Assembly: GCA_938005675.1 (NCBI GenBank)
Contig: CALKXH010000089.1
Span: forward strand, 1 to 35,712
Source of the DNA: an uncultured Anaerolineae bacterium
Lineage (GTDB): Bacteria > Chloroflexota > Anaerolineae > Aggregatilineales > UBA2796
Length of the DNA stretch: 35,712 nt
Direction: 5' to 3'
Below the pieces are notes generated by a model, which was given only the letters and a program-made list of their open reading frames with translations, had not been told where the DNA came from and did not search any database. The position numbers and the translations under genes were made by a program. Below, piece after piece: positions 1 through 8,018 of the stretch (position 1 is the stretch's first letter; each line of letters opens with the position of its first letter).

Positions 1-23
1 TCTGCGCAGCGTCTTTTTTTGAG

Positions 24-95
24 TAGCGGGGGCAGGATTCGAACCTGCGACCTCCGGGTTATGAGCCCGACGAGCTGCCACTGCTCTACCCCGCG
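24..95 (-). tRNA. initiator tRNA-fMet (anticodon CAU)
   Basis: The minus strand folds into a full cloverleaf. The acceptor stem is CGCGGGG/CCCCGCT, the T arm is GCAGG-TTCGAAT-CCTGC, and the anticodon CAT is the reverse complement of 61-63. Two initiator hallmarks are visible: the first acceptor position is an unpaired C opposite T, and the anticodon stem carries the run of three G:C pairs (GGG/CCC) flanking the loop. An elongator Met or Ile2 tRNA would lack both. The 3' CCA is not encoded, since CTC follows the discriminator A, so CCA must be added by nucleotidyltransferase. Confidence 0.95.
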
Positions 96-106
96 TCACT
101 GACTAT

Positions 107-135
107 ACTATAGCACATCTGCCGAAGCTTGTAAA
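107..135 (-). promoter_or_regulatory. sigma70-type promoter of the tRNA-fMet gene
   Basis: On the minus strand a -35 box TTTACA (135 to 130) and a -10 box TATAGT (112 to 107) are separated by exactly 17 bases. The expected start of transcription falls near base 100, a few bases ahead of the mature tRNA 5' end at 95. Confidence 0.7.
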
Positions 136-201
136 GGCTGAATTTTAAGAAATTGATGAAACAGCGCCTGAGCCCGTCCTCAGAGGAAGGAAACCCTCAC
201 G

Positions 202-1206
202 ATGACTCGCCTGACCCTGCCGATCCAGACGGTGCGCGCCACGCTGACCGCCATTTGTCAAATACGCGGCTTGAGCGCTGAAGAGACCGCTCCCCTCGTG
301 AGCGAATACCTCGACGCGGAGCTGTGCGGCGTGCGCTCGCACGGCGTGCTGAAGATGCTTGCCCTGCCGCGCGCCATCCGCCAGCGACGCGACAAGCCAC
401 GCCTCGAAGTTGAGCGCGGCTTTGCCGTCTTGGTGGACGCGCAACGCGAGTTGGGCGTCTTGGCGGCGCATTTCTGCGTTGATTTGGCAATTGAGCGCGC
501 CCGCGCGCACGGACTGAGCCTGATCGCCCTGCGCAACGCCGCCCGCTACGGACGACTCGCCCCCTTTGGCGAGCGCATCGCTCGGGCGGGCATGATCGGG
601 CTGATCATGAACGTCGGCGGCAGCTTTGCCGCGCCGCCCAACACCAACGCGCCCGCGCTGGGCATCAATCCGCTGTGCATCGCCTTGCCGCAAGCCGACG
701 GCAGCGCGGTCGTCGGCGATTTTGCCACCACCGAAGGCGTCTGGAGCGAGGTCTTGTTAGCGCAGATCGAGGGGCGCGAGTTGCCGCCGCAACGCTTCAT
801 CGCCGCCGATGGCAGCTACACGACGCAGCCTGAGCAGGCGCGCGCCGTGCGCACCTTTGGCGGAGTCAAGGGCTTTCTGCTCAATTTGACCATTGAGGCG
901 CTCTGTAGCGCCTTGATCGGCGCGCGCCCCGCCCACCAAGCCGAGAGCGAGTACGATCTCGGCTTCATCTTCCTCGCCTTCAACGGCGGACTGTTCCGCG
1001 CTGAGCCCGCTCAGATGATCGCGGAGCTGAGCGCCCTGACCGCGATGCTCAAGGGCTTGCCACCCGCCGACGGGCAGCCGCCGCGCCTGCCTGACGAGGG
1101 CAGCGCCGCGCGGCGGGCAGAGGCGCTGCGACGCGGGACGCTGGAGCTACATCCTGCGCTGTGGGCGCGTCTGCAGGCGCTGGCTGCCGATCCTGAGGCG
1201 CTCTGA
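202..1206 (+). CDS. Ldh_2 (malate/L-lactate dehydrogenase) family oxidoreductase
   Basis: The 334-residue protein has the length and layout of the Ldh_2 (YbiC/AllD/DpkA) family of NAD(P)-dependent dehydrogenases, which act on 2-hydroxy or 2-imino acids. Visible family landmarks are the G-V-x-S-H-G active-site motif near residues 43-48, the glycine/asparagine-rich NVGG-APPNTNAPALGINP stretch near 136-157, and the GDFATT segment near 176. Two expected features differ. The usual His of the HFG/HYG motif is Arg (AARYG, near 113-117), and the lysine-containing GK segment after the ATT motif is absent. The substrate cannot be predicted. The start has a GAGGAAGG ribosome site about 10 bases upstream. 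It converges with rplY, with only 6 bases between the two stops. Confidence 0.8.
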   Translation: MTRLTLPIQTVRATLTAICQIRGLSAEETAPLVSEYLDAELCGVRSHGVLKMLALPRAIRQRRDKPRLEVERGFAVLVDAQRELGVLAAHFCVDLAIERARAHGLSLIALRNAARYGRLAPFGERIARAGMIGLIMNVGGSFAAPPNTNAPALGINPLCIALPQADGSAVVGDFATTEGVWSEVLLAQIEGRELPPQRFIAADGSYTTQPEQARAVRTFGGVKGFLLNLTIEALCSALIGARPAHQAESEYDLGFIFLAFNGGLFRAEPAQMIAELSALTAMLKGLPPADGQPPRLPDEGSAARRAEALRRGTLELHPALWARLQALAADPEAL

Positions 1207-1212
1207 GGGCGG

Positions 1213-1854
1213 CTAGAACTCTTCTTCCTGCTTCTTGCCGCGCTCGATGACCTCCGGCTCCGCCATGACGCTGCCCGCCTCAGTCGTCTCTTCCTCCGCC
1301 ACGGCGCCGCTCAGCGACTCGACGCGCGCGATGATCTCATGCGGATCGGCGAGGTACTGCACGCCCTCCAACGCGGGCAGATCGGCGATGGTCAGCTTGG
1401 CGCCCAGCGCCTGCAAGCGCGAGGCATCCACCTCGATGTGATCGGGGATGTTGGTCGGCAGGCACTCCACCTCAACCGAGGTGACCGGGTGCGTGAGCAT
1501 CAGGTCGGCGCTGAGCTTGGGCAGGTTGACCAGCAAGATCGAGACTTCGGTGCGCAGTTTCTTGGTCAAGTCGACCTTCAAAAAGTCGACGTGCAGGATG
1601 TCGCGGCGGATGATATCGCGCTGCACCTCGCGCACGAGGGTGTCGTGGGTCTGCCCGTTGAGCGTGACGCGCACCAGATGGCTGCCGCCCGCTTTCTGCA
1701 GCACAATTTCGAGGGCGCGCTGCGGGCAGCTGATCGGCAGCGCCTCGCCCAAGCCGTACAGGATCGCCGGCACCCGCCCCGCGCGGCGCAGCTGCTTGAC
1801 CTGCTTGCCGACGACCGTGCGCGGCTCGGCTTCCAATGTGTAAGTCTCTGCCAC
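1213..1854 (-). CDS. rplY: 50S ribosomal protein bL25, long Ctc form
   Basis: The 213-residue protein belongs to the TL5/Ctc form of bL25, which binds 5S rRNA in the large ribosomal subunit. The N-terminal 5S-binding domain is recognisable from the R-x-x-V-G-K-x-V-K-x-L-R-R-x-G-x-V-P-A-I-L-Y-G pattern (about residues 11-34). It is followed by the beta-rich C-terminal domain with the VECLPTNIPDHIEVDAS segment. The tail is acidic and charged (after about 185), as usual in this form. The ATG at 1854 is preceded by AAGAGGAG and by a strong promoter, so the start is secure. A slightly longer reading is possible upstream but is not needed. Confidence 0.95.
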   Translation of the reverse strand: MAETYTLEAEPRTVVGKQVKQLRRAGRVPAILYGLGEALPISCPQRALEIVLQKAGGSHLVRVTLNGQTHDTLVREVQRDIIRRDILHVDFLKVDLTKKLRTEVSILLVNLPKLSADLMLTHPVTSVEVECLPTNIPDHIEVDASRLQALGAKLTIADLPALEGVQYLADPHEIIARVESLSGAVAEEETTEAGSVMAEPEVIERGKKQEEEF

Positions 1855-1900
1855 GAGAGCTGACTCCTCTTAGCTTGAATCTGTCAAAGTCTGAAGGGAG

Positions 1901-1929
1901 ATTGTAGCTGAGAGGTAGAGGGGCGTCAA
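1901..1929 (-). promoter_or_regulatory. sigma70-type promoter of rplY
   Basis: On the minus strand TTGACG (1929 to 1924) and TACAAT (1906 to 1901) are 17 bases apart. Each differs from consensus by one base, making this one of the best promoters in the window. The predicted leader to the rplY ATG is about 40 bases. Confidence 0.75.
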
Positions 1930-1999
1930 GATCGAGTCTGGACGGCGCGCGTCTGAAAATTGTGATGCGCTGCTGACTCACCTCAGGGCGAAATCCGAG

Positions 2000-2005
2000 T
2001 ATACT
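2000..2005 (+). promoter_or_regulatory. possible -10 element of the two-component genes
   Basis: TATACT sits about 30 bases before the ATG of the response regulator, in the divergent interval shared with the rplY promoter. No convincing -35 box is visible 16-18 bases upstream, so it would need an activator or another contact. Confidence 0.35.
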
Positions 2006-2036
2006 ATACGCAACACACAGGGTGGAAGTGACAAGC

Positions 2037-2771
2037 ATGAGCCTTGAGGACAGATCAGCCAGCGCAGCCAGCCGCCCAATCGCCCTGCTCATCGTGGACG
2101 ATCATCCCCTGATGCGCGGCGGCTTGCGCAAACTGATCGAGCTGGAAGCCGATATGAAAGTGCTGGCGGAGGCGGGCAACGGCGAAGACGCCCTCCAGCT
2201 CGCCCAACGTCTGCAGCCCGATGTGGTGCTGCTGGATATCAACCTGCCCACCTTGAACGGCTTGGAGGTGACAGCCCGCCTGAAAGCCATCCATCGGCAC
2301 ATCGCCGTGGTGCTGCTGACCGCCCACGATCAAACTGAGCAAGTCCTCTACGCCATGCAGGTGGGCGCCTCCGCCTACTGCACCAAAGGCGTGGAGGCAG
2401 AACGCCTTTTCCGAATCATCCGTGAGGTGGCGCAAGGCAACTACGTGATCGGCGAGCGCATCTACACGCCACAAGCCCTGCAAACTTGGCTGGAAGCGCA
2501 ACGCCACAGCCTGTGGGGCGACGAGAGCGACCGTCACGCCCCGCTCAGCCCGCGCGAGATGGAAATCTTGCGCTGCGTCACGCGCGGACTGCACAATAAA
2601 GCCATCGCCCAAGAGCTGGGCATCAGCCACCAGACCGTGCGCAATCACATCACCTCCATCCTGACTAAGCTGAACGTGCGCGGGCGCACCCAAGCGGCGG
2701 TCTACGCGCTGAAGCGCGGCTGGGTGCGCGCCGACGAGTTCAACCCGCCCCTAGAAAACGAGAACGAGTAG
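2037..2771 (+). CDS. NarL/FixJ-type (LuxR HTH) response regulator
   Basis: The protein has about 244 residues. A receiver domain (about 16-135) carries the acidic pair D21-D22, the phospho-acceptor D67 (VVLLDIN), T95 and the conserved K117. A LuxR-type helix-turn-helix (about 165-225) follows, with the LSPREMEIL and AIAQELGISHQTVRNHI signatures. It is therefore a DNA-binding regulator activated by phosphorylation. ATG 2037 is preferred because GGTGGA lies about 10 bases upstream; an in-frame GTG at 2022 would add five residues. It is followed after 45 bases by a histidine kinase gene and then the Tad pilus genes, so it may control pilus expression (inference). Confidence 0.92.
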   Translation: MSLEDRSASAASRPIALLIVDDHPLMRGGLRKLIELEADMKVLAEAGNGEDALQLAQRLQPDVVLLDINLPTLNGLEVTARLKAIHRHIAVVLLTAHDQTEQVLYAMQVGASAYCTKGVEAERLFRIIREVAQGNYVIGERIYTPQALQTWLEAQRHSLWGDESDRHAPLSPREMEILRCVTRGLHNKAIAQELGISHQTVRNHITSILTKLNVRGRTQAAVYALKRGWVRADEFNPPLENENE

Positions 2772-2816
2772 GCTTCATCCACACCAGCACGAGACCAGCA
2801 CGAGGAGCATTCGGGT

Positions 2817-3881
2817 ATGACGACCAATCCTAAAGAGACGTTGATCAACGAACTGCGCGCCGAACATGAGCAGATCGGCAAGCGCCTGCGCGAGATTCAA
2901 TCGATGATCGACCAATCGCAAGCCGAGTTCCGCCGCCTGCAGCAGCGCAGCGTCGAAGTGACCACCCAAATGCGGCGCATCGAAGAGAACTTCGATACCG
3001 TGCCGCGCAACGATATCAAGGTCGTCTACACGGCGGCGCTGGATACCCGCACCCGCCTGCTCACCTCTCAGGCGCAGCTGGAGAAACTCCAGCAAGATCG
3101 CGCCCAACTGGAGCATTTCGGCGCGATGCTCAATAAGCTGCTCAACTCGCTGGAGGGCGTCGCGCTGCCGAACTTGCCCGACGGGGCGAATCAACAGAAC
3201 GTCGGCGAGAGCAAGCTCTCGGATGAGGTGATCATCCGCCTCGTGCAATCGCAAGAGAGCGAGCGGCAACGCCTCGCCCGCCAAATGCACGACGGACCGG
3301 CTCAATCGCTGACCAACTTCATCCTGCAAGCCGAAATTTGCCGCCGCCTGTTCGACCGCGATCCCAGCCGCGCCACCGAAGAGCTGGAGAACCTGAAAAC
3401 CGCCGCCAGCACCACCTTCCAGCGCGTGCGCGACTTCATCTTCGAGCTGCGCCCGATGATGCTCGACGATCTGGGCTTGGTGCCAACCATGCGCCGCTAT
3501 GTGGACGTCTTCATGGAGAAAAGCGGCATCGAGACGCGCATCAACGTGGTGGGCGAGGAGCGCCGTCGCCTCGAGCCGCACACCGAAGTGACCTTCTTCC
3601 GCAGCTTGCAAGAGCTGCTCGCCTATGCGCGCGATAATGCCCGCGCCACCAAGATCGATATCGTCCTCGATATCACCAGCAACCCCGCCAAAGCCTCCGT
3701 CACCTTCAACGGGCAAACCATCACGGAGATCGAGGAAGCCGTCGAGCAGAACAAGGGCAAGATGTTCGGCTTGGCGTCATTGGCGGAACGTATTGAGTTG
3801 GTCGGCGGGCAGATAGAGTTTCAGAGCATCGAGGGCGAGCCGAGCCGCGTGGAGATCGCTCTGCCCGCTCACGCCAGCTAG
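2817..3881 (+). CDS. DegS-like sensor histidine kinase with degenerate ATP-binding domain
   Basis: The 354-residue protein is soluble, with no membrane segment. Its N-terminal half (about 1-115) is a long charged coiled coil as in DegS-type cytoplasmic kinases. The HisKA_3 dimerisation domain follows, with the phospho-acceptor in RQMHDGPAQSL (H158) and the FELRPMMLDDLGL segment. The C-terminal ATPase region keeps a G-box-like GLASLAERIELVGG (about 318-331). However, the N-box reads QELLAY (265-270) where family members have two Asn, and the D-box DxGxG reads FNGQT (297-301). Loss of the Mg-binding Asn and the adenine-binding Asp suggests weak or absent kinase activity. It may act as a phosphatase or a scaffold for the adjacent regulator (inference). 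GAGGAG lies upstream of the ATG. Confidence 0.85.
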   Translation: MTTNPKETLINELRAEHEQIGKRLREIQSMIDQSQAEFRRLQQRSVEVTTQMRRIEENFDTVPRNDIKVVYTAALDTRTRLLTSQAQLEKLQQDRAQLEHFGAMLNKLLNSLEGVALPNLPDGANQQNVGESKLSDEVIIRLVQSQESERQRLARQMHDGPAQSLTNFILQAEICRRLFDRDPSRATEELENLKTAASTTFQRVRDFIFELRPMMLDDLGLVPTMRRYVDVFMEKSGIETRINVVGEERRRLEPHTEVTFFRSLQELLAYARDNARATKIDIVLDITSNPAKASVTFNGQTITEIEEAVEQNKGKMFGLASLAERIELVGGQIEFQSIEGEPSRVEIALPAHAS

Positions 3882-3906
3882 GCGCGCTTTGGTACAAGTG
3901 TCGGGC

Positions 3907-3934
3907 TTGCAGATTCACGGGCGGCGAATACACT
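3907..3934 (+). promoter_or_regulatory. weak promoter candidate ahead of cpaB
   Basis: TTGCAG (3907-3912) and TACACT (3929-3934), 16 bases apart, lie in the 113-base gap between the kinase gene and cpaB. Each box matches four of six consensus bases. The gap suggests the pilus genes may have their own promoter. Confidence 0.35.
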
Positions 3935-3994
3935 TAATCTATCCGAAGCAGCGCAGAAGTTATCTTAGCCAAGTTGCCCTTTGGGGAGAAAGTC

Positions 3995-5122
3995 ATGAAT
4001 CGAAATCTTCTCATCCTATTGTTGCTGGTGGTGGTGGTGGTCGGCAGCGCGGTGGCACTGCTGCTGGTGCCGAGCCCAGCCCCCACCTCGCCGCGGACAG
4101 AACCAGTCGTCTTTCAAGAGCCGATCTTCACGCCGATCCCGCCGATTGAGTTCGTCGAGATCGTCATCGCCATCCAAGAGCTGCCGCGCGGCATCGTCAT
4201 CCCAGAGGACGGCGTGGCGCTGCGCCCTTGGCCTAGAGAGTCGCTGCCCGCCAACAAAGTCAGCAGCGTCCGTGAAGTAGTGGGGCGCATCGCCCGCACG
4301 GATATCGCCCGCGAAGCGCCCGTGCTCTCGACGCAGTTGGTCGATAACATCTCGCAACTTGCCTCAGCCGGCTCGGATGCGGCTGCCGTCTTGCCCAACG
4401 GCAAGGTGGCGATCGCCATGCCCGTCGACCGTCTGACGAACGTGGCGCACGCGCCTATGAGCGGCGATACCGTCGACGTGATCATCTCTTTCCTGTTCGT
4501 GGACGTCGACGATGAGTTCCAGACGCGCCTGCCCAACCGCATCACCCTGACCGTGCTGCGCCAAGATGGCTCGCTCGAATTCCAGAGGGGCATTGAGGGG
4601 CGCATCGAGCCAAGCGGCGACTTCCCCTTCCCGGTCGTGGTCGGTCCGAGCGAAACCCAGCGCCCGCGCCTCGTCACGCAACGCACCATCCAAAATGCGC
4701 TGGTCATCCACGTCGGCACCTTCCCGCCCGATGGCGACTTCCTCAACCGCCGCCCCACGCCGCTGCCGCCGCCCACCTACGACCCCGCCCGCGGCGGACC
4801 GACGCCCTTGCCCACGCCCACCTTCACCCCGCTGCCGCCCAAAGATATCATCACCCTAGCCATGGAACCCCAAGAGGCAGTCGTGCTGGTCTGGGCGATT
4901 GAATCGCGCTTGCCCATCACGCTCGCTCTGCGCTCCGCCCGCGACCGCAACGCGCCGCCCACCTCCACCGACGCCGTCTCGCTGGAGTACGTGATCTCGG
5001 AGTACCGCGTGCCGCAGCCAGCTGCCCTGCCTTACTCGCTCGAGCCCGCCATCCGCTCGATCCGACGGCTGATTCTGACCGAAGAATTGCTGCTGGGTGT
5101 CTTCACCAACCCTGGGCAGTAG
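3995..5122 (+). CDS. cpaB: Flp pilus assembly protein CpaB/RcpC
   Basis: The protein has 375 residues. A membrane anchor (about 4-25, a run of Leu and Val) is followed by a SAF domain (about 52-115: the VIAIQELPRGIVIPEDGVALRPWP pattern with the VVGRIARTDI repeat) and an RcpC-type beta-rich region (AIAMPVDRLTNVAHAPMSGDTVDVI). These are the hallmarks of CpaB, an extracytoplasmic component of Tad/Flp pili. A proline/threonine-rich insertion of about 30 residues lies near 255-285 and was probably added within this lineage. The ATG at 3995 has GGGGAG seven bases upstream; the in-frame TTG at 3974 lacks such a site. It heads the cluster cpaB-cpaE-cpaF-tadB-tadC. Confidence 0.9.
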   Translation: MNRNLLILLLLVVVVVGSAVALLLVPSPAPTSPRTEPVVFQEPIFTPIPPIEFVEIVIAIQELPRGIVIPEDGVALRPWPRESLPANKVSSVREVVGRIARTDIAREAPVLSTQLVDNISQLASAGSDAAAVLPNGKVAIAMPVDRLTNVAHAPMSGDTVDVIISFLFVDVDDEFQTRLPNRITLTVLRQDGSLEFQRGIEGRIEPSGDFPFPVVVGPSETQRPRLVTQRTIQNALVIHVGTFPPDGDFLNRRPTPLPPPTYDPARGGPTPLPTPTFTPLPPKDIITLAMEPQEAVVLVWAIESRLPITLALRSARDRNAPPTSTDAVSLEYVISEYRVPQPAALPYSLEPAIRSIRRLILTEELLLGVFTNPGQ

Positions 5123-5140
5123 CGTTGGAGGGGCAAGCCG

Positions 5141-6427
5141 ATGGCTGAGAAGAAGATTAGAATTCTGATCGTCGACGATATCCCCGAAGCGCGCGAGCGC
5201 CTGCAGAAACTGCTGGCGTTCGAATCGGACTTCGAAGTCGTCGGCATGGCGAGCGGCGGGCGGGAGGGCATCGCCCTCGCCACCGAGCTGCAGCCCGATA
5301 TCGTGCTGATGGATATCAACATGCCGGATATGGACGGCATCTCGGCAGCCACCGAGCTGCGCCGCAGCCTGCCGACCGTCGGCGTGATCATGATGAGCGT
5401 GCAGGGCGAGGCGGAATACATCCGCCGCGCCTTGCAAGCCGGCGCCCGCGACTTCCTGACCAAGCCGCCGCCCACCGAAGAACTCTACGCCACCCTGCGC
5501 CGCGTGGCGGAGGACGTCCGCTCGATGGCGGTTTTGGTCAGCAGCGAGGATAAACGCGATAAGAAGAAGATCGAGGTCGAGGAAGACCATCAGACACACA
5601 TCATCGCCGTCTATAGCCCGCAAGGCGGCGCCGGCAAGACGACCATCGCCACCAACCTTGCCGCCGCCCTGATGCGCGAGGGCGTGCGCGCGTTGCTGGT
5701 CGATTGCGACCTGCAGTTCGGCGACGTGGGCGTGTTCCTGAACCTGAAGCCACAAGCCACCATCGCCGATCTGATCCGCAGCGTGGACGATCTGGATACC
5801 GATCTGGTCAACGGCGTCTTGGTGACGCACGATAGCGGCTTGCGCGTCTTGGTGGCGCCGCTGCGCCCGGAAGACGCTAACTACGTACCAACTGACAAAG
5901 TGCCGCAGCTGATCGAAAAACTGAGCAGCCTGTTCGATTATGTCGTGCTGGACATGAGCTCGCGCATCGATGAGATGGCGCTGACGCTTTTCGATATGGC
6001 GTCGCGCATTTTGCTGGTCCTCAACCCGACCTTGCCCGCCCTCAAGAACGGTGTAGCGACCTTGACCATGCTGGGTAGCCTGCAATATCCCGAAGAAAAG
6101 ATTCAGCTGGTGCTCAATCGCGTCACGCCCGACTTGGAGCGCTCCAAAGTGGCAATCGCCGTCAACATCTTCGAGCAGAGGCTGCGCCGCAAAGCCTTCG
6201 CCGTGATCCCAATGGACGAGAAAAAAGTCCTCTTCGCGGTCAATCGGGGCATTTCAGTCATCGCCAAAGATCGCAACCAGTCGCCCGCCCGCGACCTGAT
6301 CGCCATGGCTGATGCCCTGATCGAGCAGCTGAGGCCCAAACAAGAGCCGCCTGCCACCTCGCAGCAGCTGCCCGCGCCCGCTAAGCCGCCCGCTTCGCGC
6401 TTGAGTCGCCTCTTCCGCGGCGGCTGA
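5141..6427 (+). CDS. cpaE: CpaE/TadZ-type pilus localisation ATPase with receiver domain
   Basis: The protein has 428 residues. An N-terminal receiver domain (about 5-125) keeps D12-D13, D58 and K108, so it looks phosphorylatable. A MinD/ParA-type ATPase (about 152-395) follows, with the P-loop SPQGGAGKTT (159-168), VDCDLQFGDVG and a VVLDMSS Walker B-like segment. In MinD-type ATPases the P-loop normally begins with a signature Lys (KGGxGK); here that position is Gln. CpaE/TadZ proteins mark the site of Tad pilus assembly at the pole or membrane. The C-terminal 30 residues are proline-rich and end basic. GGAGGGGC lies upstream of the ATG, 18 bases after cpaB. Confidence 0.9.
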   Translation: MAEKKIRILIVDDIPEARERLQKLLAFESDFEVVGMASGGREGIALATELQPDIVLMDINMPDMDGISAATELRRSLPTVGVIMMSVQGEAEYIRRALQAGARDFLTKPPPTEELYATLRRVAEDVRSMAVLVSSEDKRDKKKIEVEEDHQTHIIAVYSPQGGAGKTTIATNLAAALMREGVRALLVDCDLQFGDVGVFLNLKPQATIADLIRSVDDLDTDLVNGVLVTHDSGLRVLVAPLRPEDANYVPTDKVPQLIEKLSSLFDYVVLDMSSRIDEMALTLFDMASRILLVLNPTLPALKNGVATLTMLGSLQYPEEKIQLVLNRVTPDLERSKVAIAVNIFEQRLRRKAFAVIPMDEKKVLFAVNRGISVIAKDRNQSPARDLIAMADALIEQLRPKQEPPATSQQLPAPAKPPASRLSRLFRGG

Positions 6428-6466
6428 TCGCCCATCGTCTGAGCTAAGTTGTAGGAGTGATTTATC

Positions 6467-7912
6467 GTGGGAATCTTGAAACGTATCAACAAGGATCAAC
6501 CGCCCCAGCGCAGCGGCGGTGCCACCCCGCCGCCCGCCAGCCCTTCGGCGCGCCCGCCAACGGCGCGCCCGCCCGCCGCGGAGGAAGGATCGCGCCTGGA
6601 TAGCCTGCGCAGCCGTCGCGCGCCCGGCGGGATGAGCGCGGGCATCGGCTCCTACACCGATTTGCGCAATCGCGTCCAGCAAATGCTGCTCTCCGAGCTG
6701 GATCCGCGCGACGATCCGCGTTCCCCCGAGACCCAACAGCGCATTCAGGAGGTCTTCAACACCATCCTGCAGGATGAGGCGATCACGCTCTCGAAGACCG
6801 AAAAAGAGCAGCTCTACAGGCAGGTGGTCTCGGAAATTCTGGGCTTCGGACCCATCGAACCGCTCCTGGCTGACGAGAGCATCACCGAGATCATGGTCAA
6901 CGGACCGAAAAACGTCTACATTGAGCGGCGCGGGCGCCTCGAGCGCGCCTCCGTTGTCTTCGAAAACGACGAGCACGTCCTGCGCGTGCTGGATCGCATC
7001 GTCTCGCCGCTGGGTCGGCGCATCGACGAAAGCTCGCCCATGGTCGACGCCCGCCTGCCCGACGGCTCGCGCGTCAACGCCGTCATCCGCCCGCTGGCTA
7101 TCGATGGTCCGACCATCACCATCCGTAAGTTCTCCAAAAAGCCGCTGACCATCGAAGACCTGATCCGCTTCGGCTCGCTGACCAAAGAGATCGCCGAGTT
7201 CCTAGCCGCCTGCGTGCAAGCCCGCCTGAACATGATCGTCAGCGGCGGCACCGGCTCCGGCAAGACCACCTTGCTGAACGTCCTCTCCAACTTCATCCCC
7301 GGCGACGAACGCATCGTGACCATCGAAAACGCCGCCGAATTGCAGCTCCAGCAGGAGCACGTGGTGCGCCTTGAGTCGCGCCCGCCCAACATCGAGGGCA
7401 AAGGCGAGGTCACCATCCGCGATCTGGTCATCAACTCGTTGCGTATGCGCCCCGACCGCATCGTGATCGGCGAGTGCCGCGGCGGCGAGGCGCTCGATAT
7501 GCTCCAAGCCATGAACACCGGTCACGATGGCTCGCTGACCACAGCGCACGCCAACAGCCCGCGCGACTGCATCGCCCGCCTGGAGACGATGTGCCTGATG
7601 GCGGGCATGGAGCTGCCCGTGCGCGCCATCCGCGAGCAGATCGCCGCCGCCGTCGACGTGATCTGCCAGCAGGAGCGCCTGCGCGACGGCAAACGCAAGG
7701 TCGTCAAGATCACTGAGCTGCAGGGCATGGAGGGCGAGGTCATCACCATGTCCGACATCTTCGAGTTCGAGCAGACCGGTCTGGAAGGCGGGCAGGTCAT
7801 CGGGCGCATCCGCCCGACGGGCTTGCGTCCGAAGTTCATCGATAAGATCGAGGCTACGGGCATCCATCTGCCGCCTTCGATCTTCGGCATCGGCGGCGGG
7901 ATGCGCTACTGA
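6467..7912 (+). CDS. cpaF: Tad pilus assembly ATPase CpaF/TadA
   Basis: The 481-residue secretion-type ATPase powers extension (and in Tad systems probably also retraction) of Flp pili. A proline/serine-rich disordered N-terminus (about 10-45) precedes the N-terminal domain with the GFGPIEPLLADESITEIMVNG pattern characteristic of CpaF. The core has a Walker A GGTGSGKT (260-267), a Walker B RIVIGECRG (331-339) and a His box in TGHDGSLTTAHANS (351-364). The start is GTG with TAGGAG about 10 bases upstream. It lies 39 bases after cpaE and upstream of the tadB/tadC membrane platform genes. Confidence 0.95.
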   Translation: MGILKRINKDQPPQRSGGATPPPASPSARPPTARPPAAEEGSRLDSLRSRRAPGGMSAGIGSYTDLRNRVQQMLLSELDPRDDPRSPETQQRIQEVFNTILQDEAITLSKTEKEQLYRQVVSEILGFGPIEPLLADESITEIMVNGPKNVYIERRGRLERASVVFENDEHVLRVLDRIVSPLGRRIDESSPMVDARLPDGSRVNAVIRPLAIDGPTITIRKFSKKPLTIEDLIRFGSLTKEIAEFLAACVQARLNMIVSGGTGSGKTTLLNVLSNFIPGDERIVTIENAAELQLQQEHVVRLESRPPNIEGKGEVTIRDLVINSLRMRPDRIVIGECRGGEALDMLQAMNTGHDGSLTTAHANSPRDCIARLETMCLMAGMELPVRAIREQIAAAVDVICQQERLRDGKRKVVKITELQGMEGEVITMSDIFEFEQTGLEGGQVIGRIRPTGLRPKFIDKIEATGIHLPPSIFGIGGGMRY

Positions 7913-7952
7913 GCGCCGTCCCGCTCGGCTTGAGTCTTCTTACCGTTCGAAG

Positions 7953-7983
7953 TTGCCAGTTGTGGCAGGAGTCAGGTTACAAT
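7953..7983 (+). promoter_or_regulatory. weak internal promoter candidate before tadB
   Basis: The 106-base gap before tadB is the longest one inside the pilus cluster downstream of cpaB. It holds TTGCCA and TACAAT with a long 19-base spacer. Short inverted repeats (TGCCA/TGGCA) surround the region. The evidence is thin. Confidence 0.25.
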
Positions 7984-8018
7984 TGGCAATATAGCGAAGC
8001 GTACGGAGAGCGTGGTTG

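Noticed and set aside
2-20. CTGCGCAG palindrome followed by T7 at the left edge, resembling the end of a plus-strand terminator.
   Set aside because: The palindrome alone is a very short stem and any fuller 5' arm would lie outside the window. It also lies downstream of the tRNA on the wrong strand for a tRNA terminator.
4735-4850. Proline/threonine-rich repetitive stretch in cpaB as a possible tandem repeat or recombination site.
   Set aside because: The codons vary and the repeats are imperfect; it is a low-complexity protein linker like those in other exported proteins of this genome.
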